Positions 1-12,867 of a stretch of DNA of 64,000 bases are shown here, piece after piece (the first letter of the stretch is position 1; the number at the start of each line of letters is the position of its first letter). The stretch lies in the NCBI GenBank assembly GCA_946406115.1, contig OX291547.1, forward strand, positions 16,931,001 through 16,995,000. The letters are read 5' to 3'. Origin of the DNA: Apoda limacodes (lineage: Eukaryota; Arthropoda; Insecta; Lepidoptera; Limacodidae). Under the pieces are notes generated by a model. The model saw only the letters and a program-made list of their open reading frames with translations, was not told where the DNA came from and made no database searches. The translations under genes were made by a program, and so were the position numbers.

Positions 1-317
1 TGTAAATGGAAATAACTCGAGGTTGATATCCTTAACAAACTAAGGAGAATTTCGGTAAGCAGCATAATTTTCACTTTCACTGTATTTGTAAAAAAATATA
101 TTATTTATCTAATTTTGATTTGTTCGGGTACCACTAACGACGCCGTGATCTAAAGCGTACTGACACAAAATGGCTACAGACCTTGGACTCTTCGTCTTAG
201 CTACATACTCATCCACCATGCGCTGACACAAACCTCTAGCTCACACTGAACATGCTAGAACGGGATAGCAAGCGGGTAACTTTCCTACTACAACCACTAG
301 ACAGTGCTGATGTTATC

Positions 318-766
318 TCAATGGGCGCGTTCGTTCTAGGATTAAGAGTTCCCACGAATGATACTTTTCACACTTTTGATAACGACAGTTTTGCCACCGA
401 CACCTACCGTTCGTTTAGCTTTGAAACGTTACTAACAATTTTTTTGGTTACAAAACCTGCAAAATGAACGCTTGACGTACACACACTACGATAAAACACA
501 CACACACTACCATAAACAATGAATATGTATAAGCAGTTTGACAGATTAACACAAAAACCCCACCTCCAGACATGGGTCTAAAGTTTCATTTTTCGGTGGC
601 AAAAGTGACAAAAATAACAAAAATATCGTATACGAACGCATGACAGTTTGTCACAGATGATACTAAAATTTTGATACTTTTGATACCAATGCTAAACGAA
701 CGGATGACAGGTGGCAAAAGTAATGAAAATAATGATTCTGCATCCCAGAACGAACGCGCTCAATGT
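318..766. repeat. Imperfect foldback (MITE-like) repeat
   Basis: The stretch 'caatgggcgcgttcgttcta' near 320 reappears inverted near 747-766 ('agaacgaacgcgctcaatg'). The stretch around 390-425 with 'accgttcgtttagc' reappears inverted near 690-720 ('gctaaacgaacgg', then 'ggtggcaaaag'). The right arm is shorter. No coding capacity; superfamily unknown. Confidence 0.5.
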
Positions 767-1251
767 GTCAAGCCTAAAGGCTCGAACATCTAAAGAAAAA
801 TATTAATGACTTGAGTGTATAGAGTAACACTTGGCCTTTCCTGAAAAGAAAAATAAAAAAAAAATGTGTTATCTGTGGTCGTAAATGTCTTTGAAAATGA
901 AATAATATTTATTTACATTTTATAATGATTTTTTAGGGAAAGTGAATACCCAGTTCTGTAACCTCTTGTCATAATCCATATAATATGTCACCTCTGTACA
1001 TTTAAGATAAACAGACTACAAAGTTCATTTTGAAATTTAAAGTTTTTGATTTTGATTTTAATAGTTCAATTTTACCAAATATTCTTATCGTGACAGTATA
1101 GAATGGCATATGCCAGGTATTTTAAAACAAGCAGTAAGCAGCGCAGCCGGTGATTTTCTGGTGGTGTCCTGAATTGCCAAGGCCCAAGAATACTATTTTG
1201 TTGGACGCTAGTGTCGAGGGTCTGAAGTTTGTTAATTGGAATCGGTTGACT

Positions 1252-1298
1252 GAAATTAAAGGTGGGCGACATGCTACATGTCGCCCACCTTTAATTTC
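1252..1298. repeat. Perfect 22-bp inverted repeat with a 3-nt loop
   Basis: Arms 1252-1273 and 1277-1298 are exact reverse complements (core 'aggtgggcgacatg'), loop 'cta'. Pairing stops at once outside the arms. It is not linked to a gene or a recognisable transposon end. Confidence 0.9.
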
Positions 1299-2962
1299 TT
1301 CAAACACATAATTTTAAAGTAAAGTTAATTTTTTAATATGTAGGAATGAGTAAAACATGGTCAGGAGTGAATATCGGGTTGGGTCTTGAAACAAGTCGCC
1401 TGAATTTAAGAATTCTGTGCTTGTGGGGGGAGGGGGGGTCGAGGAGGTCCATCTCAACCTTATCCAAGCATTTTTAGTTGCCAGAGTTGCATCAAACATC
1501 AAAAAAAAAATCGTAAAATTTCAATATTGTCATAGTAAATCACTTAGGATGTGTTCCATATCCCTTTAGCTCTCTGTAGATATATTTATTTTAATATTTA
1601 TTTCATATTTGTTATTCTAACATATTTAATGTTTCAGTGGATAAGGATTAAAATAAAGGAGAGATCTGAGAGAGCACTTCAATTTCAGTTTTTTAGGTTT
1701 GAAATGAGACAGATTTGACCCAGAGCACCTACAATTCAGAACCGACTTTTTCAACACCAACACACCATGGTCTTGGTCTGCCTTACCCCTAGAGTGTTTT
1801 TAAGAGCCTGGAGGTGCAGAGGGAGAGCAGCCCCTGCCCGCTGTAATGAAGCACAGGCACCTTGAGAGCCTTAGCGGCTAGCCCTACCCCTCCAATTTTG
1901 AGATCTCGCAACATTGGCAGTTTTGTGTGTATTTTTGCAAATAATCACAACATTTGAATAAATTAGGAAAAAAACTAATAAAAACTATAACTGTTATGCA
2001 TCAAACATTGTTCGACGTATCTGTCTATAATTTTTAATAAACTTCTAAGTTCTAAACTTGGACGTACGTATCTATCGAATAACAAATGACAGAAATCTTC
2101 TCCTCTAATATTAAACAAAAATCTTTAAGTAATAAAACAGTTCTTTTATAACAAACAAAACACCAAGAAGTCAAAGAAAATGAAACTTATTATCATAACT
2201 TATTATATAAGTTGAGTTGACTATTATTATCAATTAAATAAAACTATATCTACTCAGTAAATCTATTAGAAATTACAGATTAATTAACAAAATACACTAA
2301 TCAAATTTGTTTGTCAGTCTGCGCTTGGAATAAGATGGTTTTTCATCCGAGATCAATCTCGCTAAAAATGAGATTGCATTCCCTACTTGTTACTGGACCC
2401 TATGAATAATCACCTTGACAAATAACTTATCTCACTTCCTCCTTGCAGTTTGGTATGTCAATTTACTTTTACTCTCCATTGACATAATTATCACCCAGTA
2501 AAGTTGACTTTTTAACCATATAGGCTATGTTCCAAAACCCGCCGAGTAATTATCGCCTGGTAAAGTTGAAAAATACCAGTTTTGGAATGGGAGTTTGACA
2601 GTTCATTTTCACACTGACAAAACATTTCTATGGCAGTGTAAAGAATTCAACTTGACAGATTACTCTACCCTGGCGTCTTAAAACCACTTTTTTTAACTTC
2701 CCTGATGCAATTTGAAACTGATAGAAGTAAAATTCAACAGTATCTATAACAGTGTAAATAATTTCTCAGGGTGTTTTTCTCAAAAACTAATGCTTGTGTT
2801 GGAATTCCCGGCTCTTGGTAACAAATTATTCAATTTTCAGGCTGAATTGCTTACATTGCCGAAGATTGATTTCTTAAATGGACTAAGAACTTTGTTTTTT
2901 TTTGGGACATGAAAATGCATTTAAGTGGTATAGGAAGACTTAAGTTGACTTTTTTACATTCT

Positions 2963-2974
2963 AGGGTCACCATG
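2963..2974 (+). promoter_or_regulatory. Likely 3' splice site in the 5' UTR, then the start codon
   Basis: A pyrimidine-rich stretch ending in 'cattctag' (AG at 2963-2964) stands just before GGTCACCATGG. This suggests that a non-coding first exon upstream is spliced to 2965, so the promoter lies further upstream. The ATG at 2972 has a strong context (purine at -3, G at +4) and fits the N-terminus of the family. An in-frame ATG at 2909 would lie inside the predicted intron. Confidence 0.55.
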
Positions 2975-3128
2975 GCTCGATCAGGCAAAACTGCTCAAGA
3001 ATTCATTCAGAGCTCATTTTCTCCTAATGTAGCAGTTTTATGTAGTTCAAAAGTAAACAATGTCATGTCCAAAAACAACATGACATTTACAGAACTTCTG
3101 CAGCCATTTACAAGCTTGGATTTTGAAG
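2972..3128 (+). CDS. TRAPPC8: TRAPPC8 coding exon 1
   Basis: Residues 1-53, ending in phase 1 at donor GTAATT. It matches the conserved N-terminal pattern (F.P.VA.LCSS, then FTELLQPF). Intron 1 (3129-3893) follows. It holds a SINE-like fragment around 3340-3510 and nothing else I can name. Confidence 0.92.
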
Positions 3129-6100
3129 GTAATTTATTCATATTTAATTTTTTTATATCAACAATAAACAATCAAAATACCCAGGTGTACAACTTTAATT
3201 ATGTGAGTGTCACGGCACATTTAGGGAGATTAGTAACTACAGCCAAGGTAAATGATGTAATTTAAAGCGGCACTATGGAACTGTTTTGTAGCAATACTTT
3301 TTTGCCTCCCAATCTGGGGGGTGTTAAGTGTCAAGTTCAATTTTGGTGCAGGACAAACATTTGTGTGATGAACTTTGAGTTTGTCTTGAGCCTGGGTATT
3401 TTTATTTGTAAAAAAAGTATATAAGGTACATATTTGAGTCTGTTGTATGGCATAAATAGTACAAGCTTTGCTTAGTATGGAACTAGATGGCGCTGTGTGT
3501 AATTTGAAAGATTGTTGGTGATTAAAAAAGATTTTTAAGCTTAATCACTGGAGAGGGTTTTCATTTGGAATTCAAGATGCCAGGAACACTACTGAAGTTT
3601 AAAGATGTCAGTACACATCAAAAGCCAGGCCAAGCCAGTCAGCTGGATAGACATTATGATGAAGTGCCATAATATATCCATGTAGTTAAAGACATAATAA
3701 TAAGAGGTCTATTAAGGCTTTATAATGTCTAATATTAACATGAAATCTTCTGATTAAAATCAAGTTCAGAAGTCCGTTAAGTGTCCATCAAATTGGTAGC
3801 TGAGTGGTTAAATGGAACAGTTAATAGTTTTGTTATGTCTGTCCAAATGTCATAGCCGTATCATTCTGGAATCTTTCCATTTACTTGTTGCAGGACATCT
3901 AAGAGAGCCAGGCGGAACAGTCAGCATAGTGAAAAACTGGAAATTAATTATCAAAGATGTTTTCTGGAAACCATTGCAACCTACTGAAGCTAGAAAGCAG
4001 TTAAATAATGCTGTCTTGCATAACTACAATGACAAGACTATTATTTTTGAATTTGGTATGCAATATTATATTTTTTAACATTTCTTGCAATATTTGTAGG
4101 TATAATAATGCTTATTATAGCTGCCTACTGTTCTTCTTACACTTATAACTAATGATAATTTGTATAAAAGTAGTATTTAATTTGGGACCTTGTCATGGCT
4201 GTAGCAATTGCTGAAGATAGAAAATTATTTCAGAGATTTACATGTTTTAGAAACTCGAACCTGAATCTAATTACTAACGAGTATGGTTTTATTGTTAATA
4301 CCTACATATTTCTTAAAGATTTTTTAATTTTACTTAAGTATTTTACTTGAAATTTATATTAAAATAAATTAGATATTGGCATCGCTACAGAGTAAATAAG
4401 GTTAATATCCTGGCAGATAACTTTAGCAAGTATTTAGGAAGCATAGAGTAAAAAATCATAATGTCCTGTAATAAATTTAGCAAGTAGCTTGCCTGCCTGC
4501 TTCTTTTGTTTTACTTGTCTAAGTTGTAAGCCTATTCTATCTAGCTAAATTTCTGGCTTTATTATAACAAAAAACATAATGAGGTCCATGGAGTAGAATA
4601 AAGTGTATAAGAAATTGATTTTTTATTTCCAGATGGACATAAGTATGATATTCCTCAAGCAACTCCTTGGTTTGATGCATGGAGAGAAACTTATCTTGAA
4701 GTGCAGTTTCCATCAGATCATGAATTCACTAAACATTTCTTGTCTTGTATTCTGGTGGCCACAACAAGTGATGATAATATTATACATACATTCAATAATT
4801 TAAATCAACAGTATGCACAGCTCCAAAATGCTACGCCCCCGAAGTTACCTAAATGGTTTAATAATGGAGTTTTAAAATCTTTTCTTCTTCTACATGACAC
4901 ATCCTCTTCAGTGGCTCAAGATAAGTAAGTCTTGGTTGCGATTTTGGAAATGCATAGCGTGTGGACCCGACGATAGCACACAATTTTTTTTTTATATGTT
5001 TATTGAGCATTTGTTTGGTAGTAAATCCTTTTCATTTAACTAGAGTTGATATTGTATGCCTTGCTAAGCCAAAATCAAATCTGTATTACTATATTTAGTG
5101 TTTAGTTTATTTCATTTAAAAACTTGATCATTCCCAGTGGTCTCATCCACTTTAATTTACTCTCAAGAATTGGGCTATCAGATGCAAAAAGCGTTTTTCA
5201 AATCTCAAACAAACAAACCCACTCTTTAGCATCATTATATTAGTAAAAATAGTTCAAAATGAGAATAGTATTTTTGCAAATATACAGTTTACGTAATTGT
5301 TCCTTTTTTGAATTTTAATTTAAAACTTTGTTAAATAATTGTACTTGCCTTATGTTGCTATATTTATTTTACATTACAAAATACTATTTTTTTTCCAGAG
5401 TAGACGCTATGTTTGATTCCTTGAAACAGACTTTTGGTGCAGGCAATTGCTTTATGCTGCCAATAAATTCGAAAACAACTGAAGAGCCAACATTAATTGA
5501 TTATTGGACATCTTGTATAAAAAGGACATCAGACACAAATGTAACTATATTTTTAAACCTCATCTCTCATAAGAACACAAGTTCTTTAATTCTTTATTAA
5601 GTAAATAACAGCAAACATGGAAAAAGTAATCATGTGGGCTACTCCAAACTATAGATTTGCAAAACATGATACTTATAGATTTCATCATATTTTTAAGCCT
5701 TTAATTTGGGCTACAAAACTCATGACTCAGTTTTCTCAAAGTTTAAACTAGTTTTTGGGTGGTTTAAACTCAATTTAAAAAAAGAAACAATTTAATATGA
5801 GCGCTAAAGTTATTGACCACAGCTATGAATAAGTTTTCTCAAAAAAAATTACATATTCATCAAAACTCAAATTGCGATGGGATGTTTTGATGAATATGTA
5901 TGGGTAATTTTTTATGGGACAGTTAATTAAAGTTATTGAGGATTGAGGATTTAATGTGGGAAAATGTGTCATAGAGCTAGTAGAATCTACAATCTAGAAT
6001 GAAGATAGAGTAGTATAAAGATGTATAGTATCCATTGAATGGATGACTCAGTGGCACATTTTTCTAAGTTTCTTCCTGCTTGGAGGACACGTCTAACGCT

Positions 6101-9100
6101 CGATTCTGGCAGTTGTCATATCAATAGAAGCCAGCTCCGGGGCCTTATCTCACAATAGCTGAGGTACAAATAACTTCTACATGTTTCTAAGAAAATAAGG
6201 TCTTGACAGGACAGATAAAGATAGGACAGAAGACAAAATAATCGTTATAAATTTCAGAATGAAATGTCTTCGTCCCTTACAACGTCGCCACTCGATTCGC
6301 GGCCAGCATTTCCACAAACTACTACCGTCAACACAACAGGTATGTGGTTTTTTCATATCTTTTACAATAGCATAAGTAAGTAGATAGGCGACAATAATGT
6401 GTAGCAGTCAGTGGGGAAGGTGACGCTTTCCACGATACGGCATATAAACTTGTGAAAACCTAATCACGGTTGACGTATAGATTATCACTAGTGATCTATT
6501 ATTTTTTCCCAACGCTTATGATCTGTGTAGATCCTCGTATACAAGTTTAACGAGTATGACGAAATTCATTAGATAGTAGCCCACCTGAATAAGATAAAAA
6601 TCGCCAAAATTTGCATATGAATTCCAATGAAATAAATAAAATTTTAAATTGTATGTTTTGAGATGTCGAACATAAAAAAGAACAGAAGTCAGAGTACCAT
6701 CTCTATCTTTTTACAAACAAAAGGTATGATAGTCAAATTTGGGCAAGTTTTAAGTTCATTATCGGTGCTCATTTTAGCGCTTTAATAATATTTTTATATT
6801 TGGGAGAAGTAAACGTCATTTCTATAATATCTCCGTCATGCGGAAACGAAAGGTATTTGTCTCAATATCAAACCTTAAGAAGAAAGATTACGAATATGTT
6901 ATAAGGGGATGTATATTGCTTTAGATATTGTTCTGAATGAAGCCATATAGCATATAACATTTGTACAGTCAGGGGCAATAATGCATGCATAGCTTAAGGG
7001 TCAAAACAACATTCTACCGATTCTGTAAATTACTACCTCAATCATTTTAATAACCATCTTTCAATAATTTTATTATTATTATTATAAATTATTATGTAAG
7101 ACCTTTAATGTGTCTACTTCCACAAATAAATGATTTGATTTGAAAAAAAAAAGAAAATATCTACCTTAAATCAACATTAGGTTTTAAATATTTCTTTTGA
7201 TTCAACCTTGTCTTAGAATAAGAGTTTATTTCGATGAGTGAATATAAAATCAGTCGCAGTGTAGTCAAAGTCAATTTTTAGGGTTCCATACCTCTAAAGG
7301 AAAAAAACCGGCCAAGTGCGAGTTGGACTCACGCACCGAGGGTTCCGTACCTACCACAATTTACGTACTTTACAAACACAAACAAAAAAATATGTTTTTT
7401 TTATTTTTATATTTGAGTTGATTGAATGAAAAGTAAATTGCGGATTACGATTTATGGCGTTAAAAAAAACTACTCACTAGATCTCGTTCAAACCAATTTT
7501 CGGTGGAAGTTTGCACGGTAATGTACATCATATTTTTTTTTAGTTTTATCATTCTCTTATTTTAGAAGTTACAGGGGGGTGTACACACACACATTTTACC
7601 ACTTTGGAAGTTCTCGTGCAAACTATTCAGTTTAGAAAAAAATGATAGTAGACACCTTTATATCATTTTTGAAGACCTATCCATAGATACCCCACAAGTA
7701 TGGGTTTGATGAAAAAAAAGATTTTGAGTTTCAGTTCTAAGTATGGGGAACCCCCAAAATTTATTGTTTTTTTTCTATTTTTGTGTGAAACCCTAATACG
7801 GTTCACAGAATACATCTACTCATCAAGTTTCAATAGTATAGATCTTATAGTTTCGGAAAAAAGTGGGTGTGACATACGGACGGACAGACAGACATGACAA
7901 ATCTATAAGGGTTCCGTTTTTTGCCATTTGGCTACGGAACCCTAAAAAGGAACCCTTATAGGATCACTTAGTTGTCTGTCTGTCTATGTGTTTGTCAAGG
8001 GGCCGTCCATTAATCACGTAATGTTTTTTTTAAGCATTTTTTAACCCCCCTCCCCCTTGGTGATACGTGGTGAGGTTTAAGACTAACCCCTCCACCCAAA
8101 ATCACGTGTACTTACAAAGTATCCTAAATTTTTAGAATATTATCATTAAATACAGGTGTAAAGTATAATATAATTTTATTCTAGAAAACTAAGTACCATG
8201 ATAAAAATGTCTTGACAGAAAGGTTGCAGGTTTTTGACTAGCATAAAAATAATATTATAAGATTGGTGTAATCATGCGAAAAACATATATTGTAATATTA
8301 CATGAATATATTTAATGTTCATTGTCCTCGGACCACGGGTTAGCAGGACTGTCTTCAACACTAACAACTGGATAAGAATCTTGTAAGTAAGTTAGCACCG
8401 TGCTTTGTTGAAGATCAACGTCAGTTTCATCAAGCTCATCGGCGTCATCATTTTCGCACACTTCTCTGCGTAGATCGCCGTGTGAGGATGCGTGAAGGAC
8501 GAACATTTTTATTTATTTATTTTAGCTTGTTAAATGGAATGGAATATAATTTTCTTGTGCGCCAACGACTAGCTACAACTATTAAAAATCTAAGACAGGA
8601 ATTAAATAACTTTTTTATAACGTAAAAATAAAAAAAATATGTTTTGTATTTAAGTAAGTAATACCGCTATGCATATTTTATCTATATTCATTTTATAAGA
8701 TTTAACAATAATAACATTACCTACATAAACTATATATACCTACTAGTATTAACTTACCTTTTTAGAATTAGAAAAATAATAGAGAATATTGGAAGACTTC
8801 TTTCCTCGGTGCTTTCGGCGGTAATCTAGTAAAAGATCATTCGCCCACAAAAATACTTCTTTTGTAGTATATTTTTGTGTCGAATTAGCCCACAACTCAT
8901 TAAATTCTTTCCGAACAACCCTAGGTTTTTTCCTTGCTTATACTCTGCAAATAGGTCTTTATACAGATCACCTAGATTAGACATGTTTTGTTTTAATGCA
9001 TGCAATGCACTAAGAGGTAATGGTTTACGCATGTATTCGGCGCCAAAATAACAGAATAATAGGTGACTGGCAAGCCGAGCTGGCGATCGTCGCAGCGCGC

Positions 9101-12100
9101 GGGGACTTCGTTCGTTGCTTGGCAATGGCGAGTTAAGGTCACACTACACGCCACTTTCGGTCTAAAAATCGGACGTTTCACGAAATAATAAACACACGTG
9201 ACATTGTGATGTTTCGTGATTTTTGGCGAACCCCCCCACTTTCGAGCCTCACCTGATTAATAGACGGCCCCCAAGACCCTTTCTCTAGGAAAAGCGTAGG
9301 CTATCACGTTGCAATTAATATCAAATACTAAGGTCTACGGTCCCTTGAAGCTGTAAAATAATCAAGCTTCTAAGTCAACTCAGTAAAAGAATACGGCCAT
9401 TTCTGTTGCATATTTTGGCATTTATAATCAAAATAAAACCTATGGGGTACTCCCCGTTGTTAGAATATTTATGCTTAAAATTTTTATAGCGAAGTAAAGT
9501 TTTTAAATCAACTTTATAATGCTTTAAAGCATCCGGTTGACCCCTGTGTTTGTATGGTTAGGAGAGTTTATTTCCCTAAAATAATGATTACACGGTGAAA
9601 CTGAATACAGTCTGTATTTTTGGACTTCCAATTCCCGCGCCTTAGTACTTAATCTATTGTTTAATGTTTTTTTTATGTAGGTTGTTATATGTTGCAGCTT
9701 GGAAGCTTTCTGCGGACCCTGAGATTCTTGCTTCTTTTAGTAATGTACAGGGCCATCCCGCGATAACGGTTCTTGACGTACCTCTAACCCTCTTGTTATA
9801 ATAAATAAGTTATTGAGACCTTTTTGACTTTTTCTTCTTTGGCCTGATTGATTAATTAAATTTGAATTCAGTATGAACCGATGACACTAGATCTAACATT
9901 TGGTTATTATTATTTAACAGTTTCCATCCTTTGGCCATTGAATAATAAAATAATTTCGGATCCCATGTCAATAAAAGAACCTGTACCTATTTGGAAGAGA
10001 GTTAAATCGTGAACTCGGCTGCCTGATGATAGAAGCAAAAGAGCAGATACATGCCTTTCCAATTCCCGCGCTTTAGAACTTAATCTATTGTTTAATGTTT
10101 TTTATGTAGGTTGTTAGATGTTGCAGCTTGGAACCTTTCTGCGGACCCTGAGATTCTTGCTTCTTTTAGTAATGTACAGGGCCATCCCGAGATAACAGTC
10201 CTTGACGTACCTCTAACCCTCTTGTTATAATAAATAAGTTATTAAGACCTTTTTGACTTTTTCTTCTTTGGCCTGATTGATTAATTAAATTTCAATTCAG
10301 TATGAACCCATGACACTAGATCTAACATTTGGTTATTATGTTTTAACAGTTTCCATCCTTTGGCCATTGAATAATAAAATAATTTCGGATCCCATGTCAA
10401 TAAAAGAACCTGTACCGATTTGGAAGAGAGTTAAATCGTGAACTTGGCTGCCTGATGACAGAAGCAAAAGAGCAGATACATGCCAACATACTTCGAATAA
10501 GCTGTCGTTATTTATGTTGTAACTGTTTAGGAAGCAAATAAGTTTATCGATACTCCAAATGGGCAATCTGTTTACGGTTAGATGGCTAGGTTAGATGCCC
10601 TTAATTGTGTGTCTTGGTAAAAGATGATTGTGAGTATTTCTGACTCTAGAGGGCAAAATTAAGGAAACGGTCAATCATTATGGTTTTTGTAAAGCTTTAA
10701 ATTTTTGTGATGATGGTAAAAGAATAGTGCTATTTGGTTTTTCGACGTACTGCTGTCAGGGTGTTTATTATGTTAACACCAAAGAGCCCATCTCTTCCAA
10801 GCAGTTTTGTAAGTTTTCTGTGTTGAATTACGCCAGGACGAATTCAGAATATAATTTAATGTTGTGGCCAATTCTTTAATAAGATCTGTCGGCTAGAGGT
10901 GCTCTGTTTGTTCGAAGGTATACGGTGCTTCCACAGATTGTGAATTGGGAATGGTGGTTTTACTGATCGTTGTTTCAGCTGAGATATCTAAAATGTCTTT
11001 TCCTAGTTTGGGGCTACTAAGAGATACATCCCTGAGTAGTTTTCTAAATGATGTAGCACTCTTGGTACTAAGCTAGATCGAAGTCCCATACCTTGCCGAA
11101 GGCACCCACACACACTGCTTTCTGATCTTGAGCGTCTTCTGTAACGTAGGTTTCGCCAACTGCAGGTCTATTTGAAGAGTTCTAAATGTTTTGATTATTA
11201 TTTGAACCGTTTTCTTGCTCAAATGCCACTCTGGTAGTGGTAGTGGTAGGCAGGCTGTTGAAGCGGGACAGGCTGTCCGCAATAACGTTGTATCTGCTTG
11301 GAAGGTATACTGCATCGGTACTGTATTGATATTCAGAATACATAGGTCAAGTGTTGGTGCTTTCAAGTGACCTGTGCCGGAATATATATGCATTATATAT
11401 ACATATGTGTATATTTAAAATAAATATTATTTATGGGTCCTTTCTACATATTATACTTTATGATATTTTTTGATTGTTTATCTTTTGTCTTAACTATTAC
11501 CATCTATTACACCAAACACTTACACTTACACCGAAGGTTCACTAGTACAAAATGCCTATAGGCATTAGGATCGCCTGCTTACAAACTTAGTGCAATAAAG
11601 AATTTTTGTTATTATTATTTTTATGAACGTGGAGAACTATAACCTGTTTTTGTTAACGAAGGAAGCTAAAAATGTACTACTAAAAGCCTGGCCTTGCTTG
11701 AGATCATGTCCAATCGATTAATAAATAGTCTTAAAGATTATATTTCCCAATAGATGACAATCAGATGATCGTATCCAGTATACAAGAAGGAGCACACCCA
11801 TTGACGACCACTGAAGTAGACGTGTACGATGGTGCAAACAGCTTACAAGTAAGTTATTTTTATATAACTATCAAGACAATAAAAACCTTTTAATAGCTCA
11901 GTCAGGATTTCCCAGTGTCTAACATATAAACAAAAAATAAGCAGTTATATACTGTGCTTGGTAGTCTCAGAAATATTAAATTTAGAATTTATACATAAGT
12001 TTTCTGAGTTGTGGAGGAAAATCTCATACAATGATTATTGCAGTTAAACTTTTTATAAAATTTGTTGTTTTTCAATTAAAAACAGGTCAAAAGTAGAATT

Positions 12101-12816
12101 TTAAATATAATAACTATAATATCTTTGACTTTTTTCTGATTGTATCGTATTGCCACTGTTCGCCGCTCTCTAGTGTCTCCTCCCCTGTATTACTATCCTA
12201 TTACCTCTCGAATAGTATGTATAGTAAATAGTTATCTAAAATGTTTTCTTGTAGTAATAGCACTGGCCATTTAAGGCTTTGGCTAATAGTCATAATTGCC
12301 CAACTTGTCAAGATATTGCAATTCTGATCACCGACACGATGAAAAAAATATTTACCTAACGTAAAGCTGTAGCTGCTATATTCTGTTACTTAACCTGAGT
12401 ACACCTATACTTAAACATTTAAGTAGTACACCATTTATTACCCTATGTACAAACCGGCTGTCGAAATATAAGAAATAATGGTCAATATGCATAAACCTAA
12501 TCAAATGAAAATAATATAAAAATTATAAAATTTCTAATAATAAATATAACTAGTAATAATAGATAGCTAACTCTTTATTTGATCACCAGTATTTAAAAAG
12601 TAATTAACAAAAGTAAATATTTAAACTAGGTAACAATTTAGGCGGTCTTATCGCTGTTTAGCGATTTCTTCCAGTCAACCCTGTTCTTATAGAGAATAAA
12701 TAAATTTCGTGCTTGGTAGGTGGTGAATTGCATGTACAGCAAAGTATAATACATGTATATCATTTATTTATAAATGAATTACATATACATATATGATACA
12801 ATACATAAGACTACAT

Positions 12817-12867
<51 letters not shown>

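Larger units (their letters stand above)
1..2964. other. Upstream region of TRAPPC8, no coding gene seen
   Basis: Only short, unconvincing open frames. It contains the foldback repeat at 318-766 and the perfect hairpin at 1252-1298. The promoter and a likely non-coding first exon of TRAPPC8 should lie here, but no core promoter element stands out. Confidence 0.5.

Noticed and set aside
252..467. 71-codon ORF near the window start
   Set aside because: It lies on the left arm of a foldback repeat and has no recognisable protein features.
2909..2974. In-frame upstream ATG at 2909 as the TRAPPC8 start
   Set aside because: The added residues match nothing in the family and a splice acceptor lies between it and the ATG at 2972.
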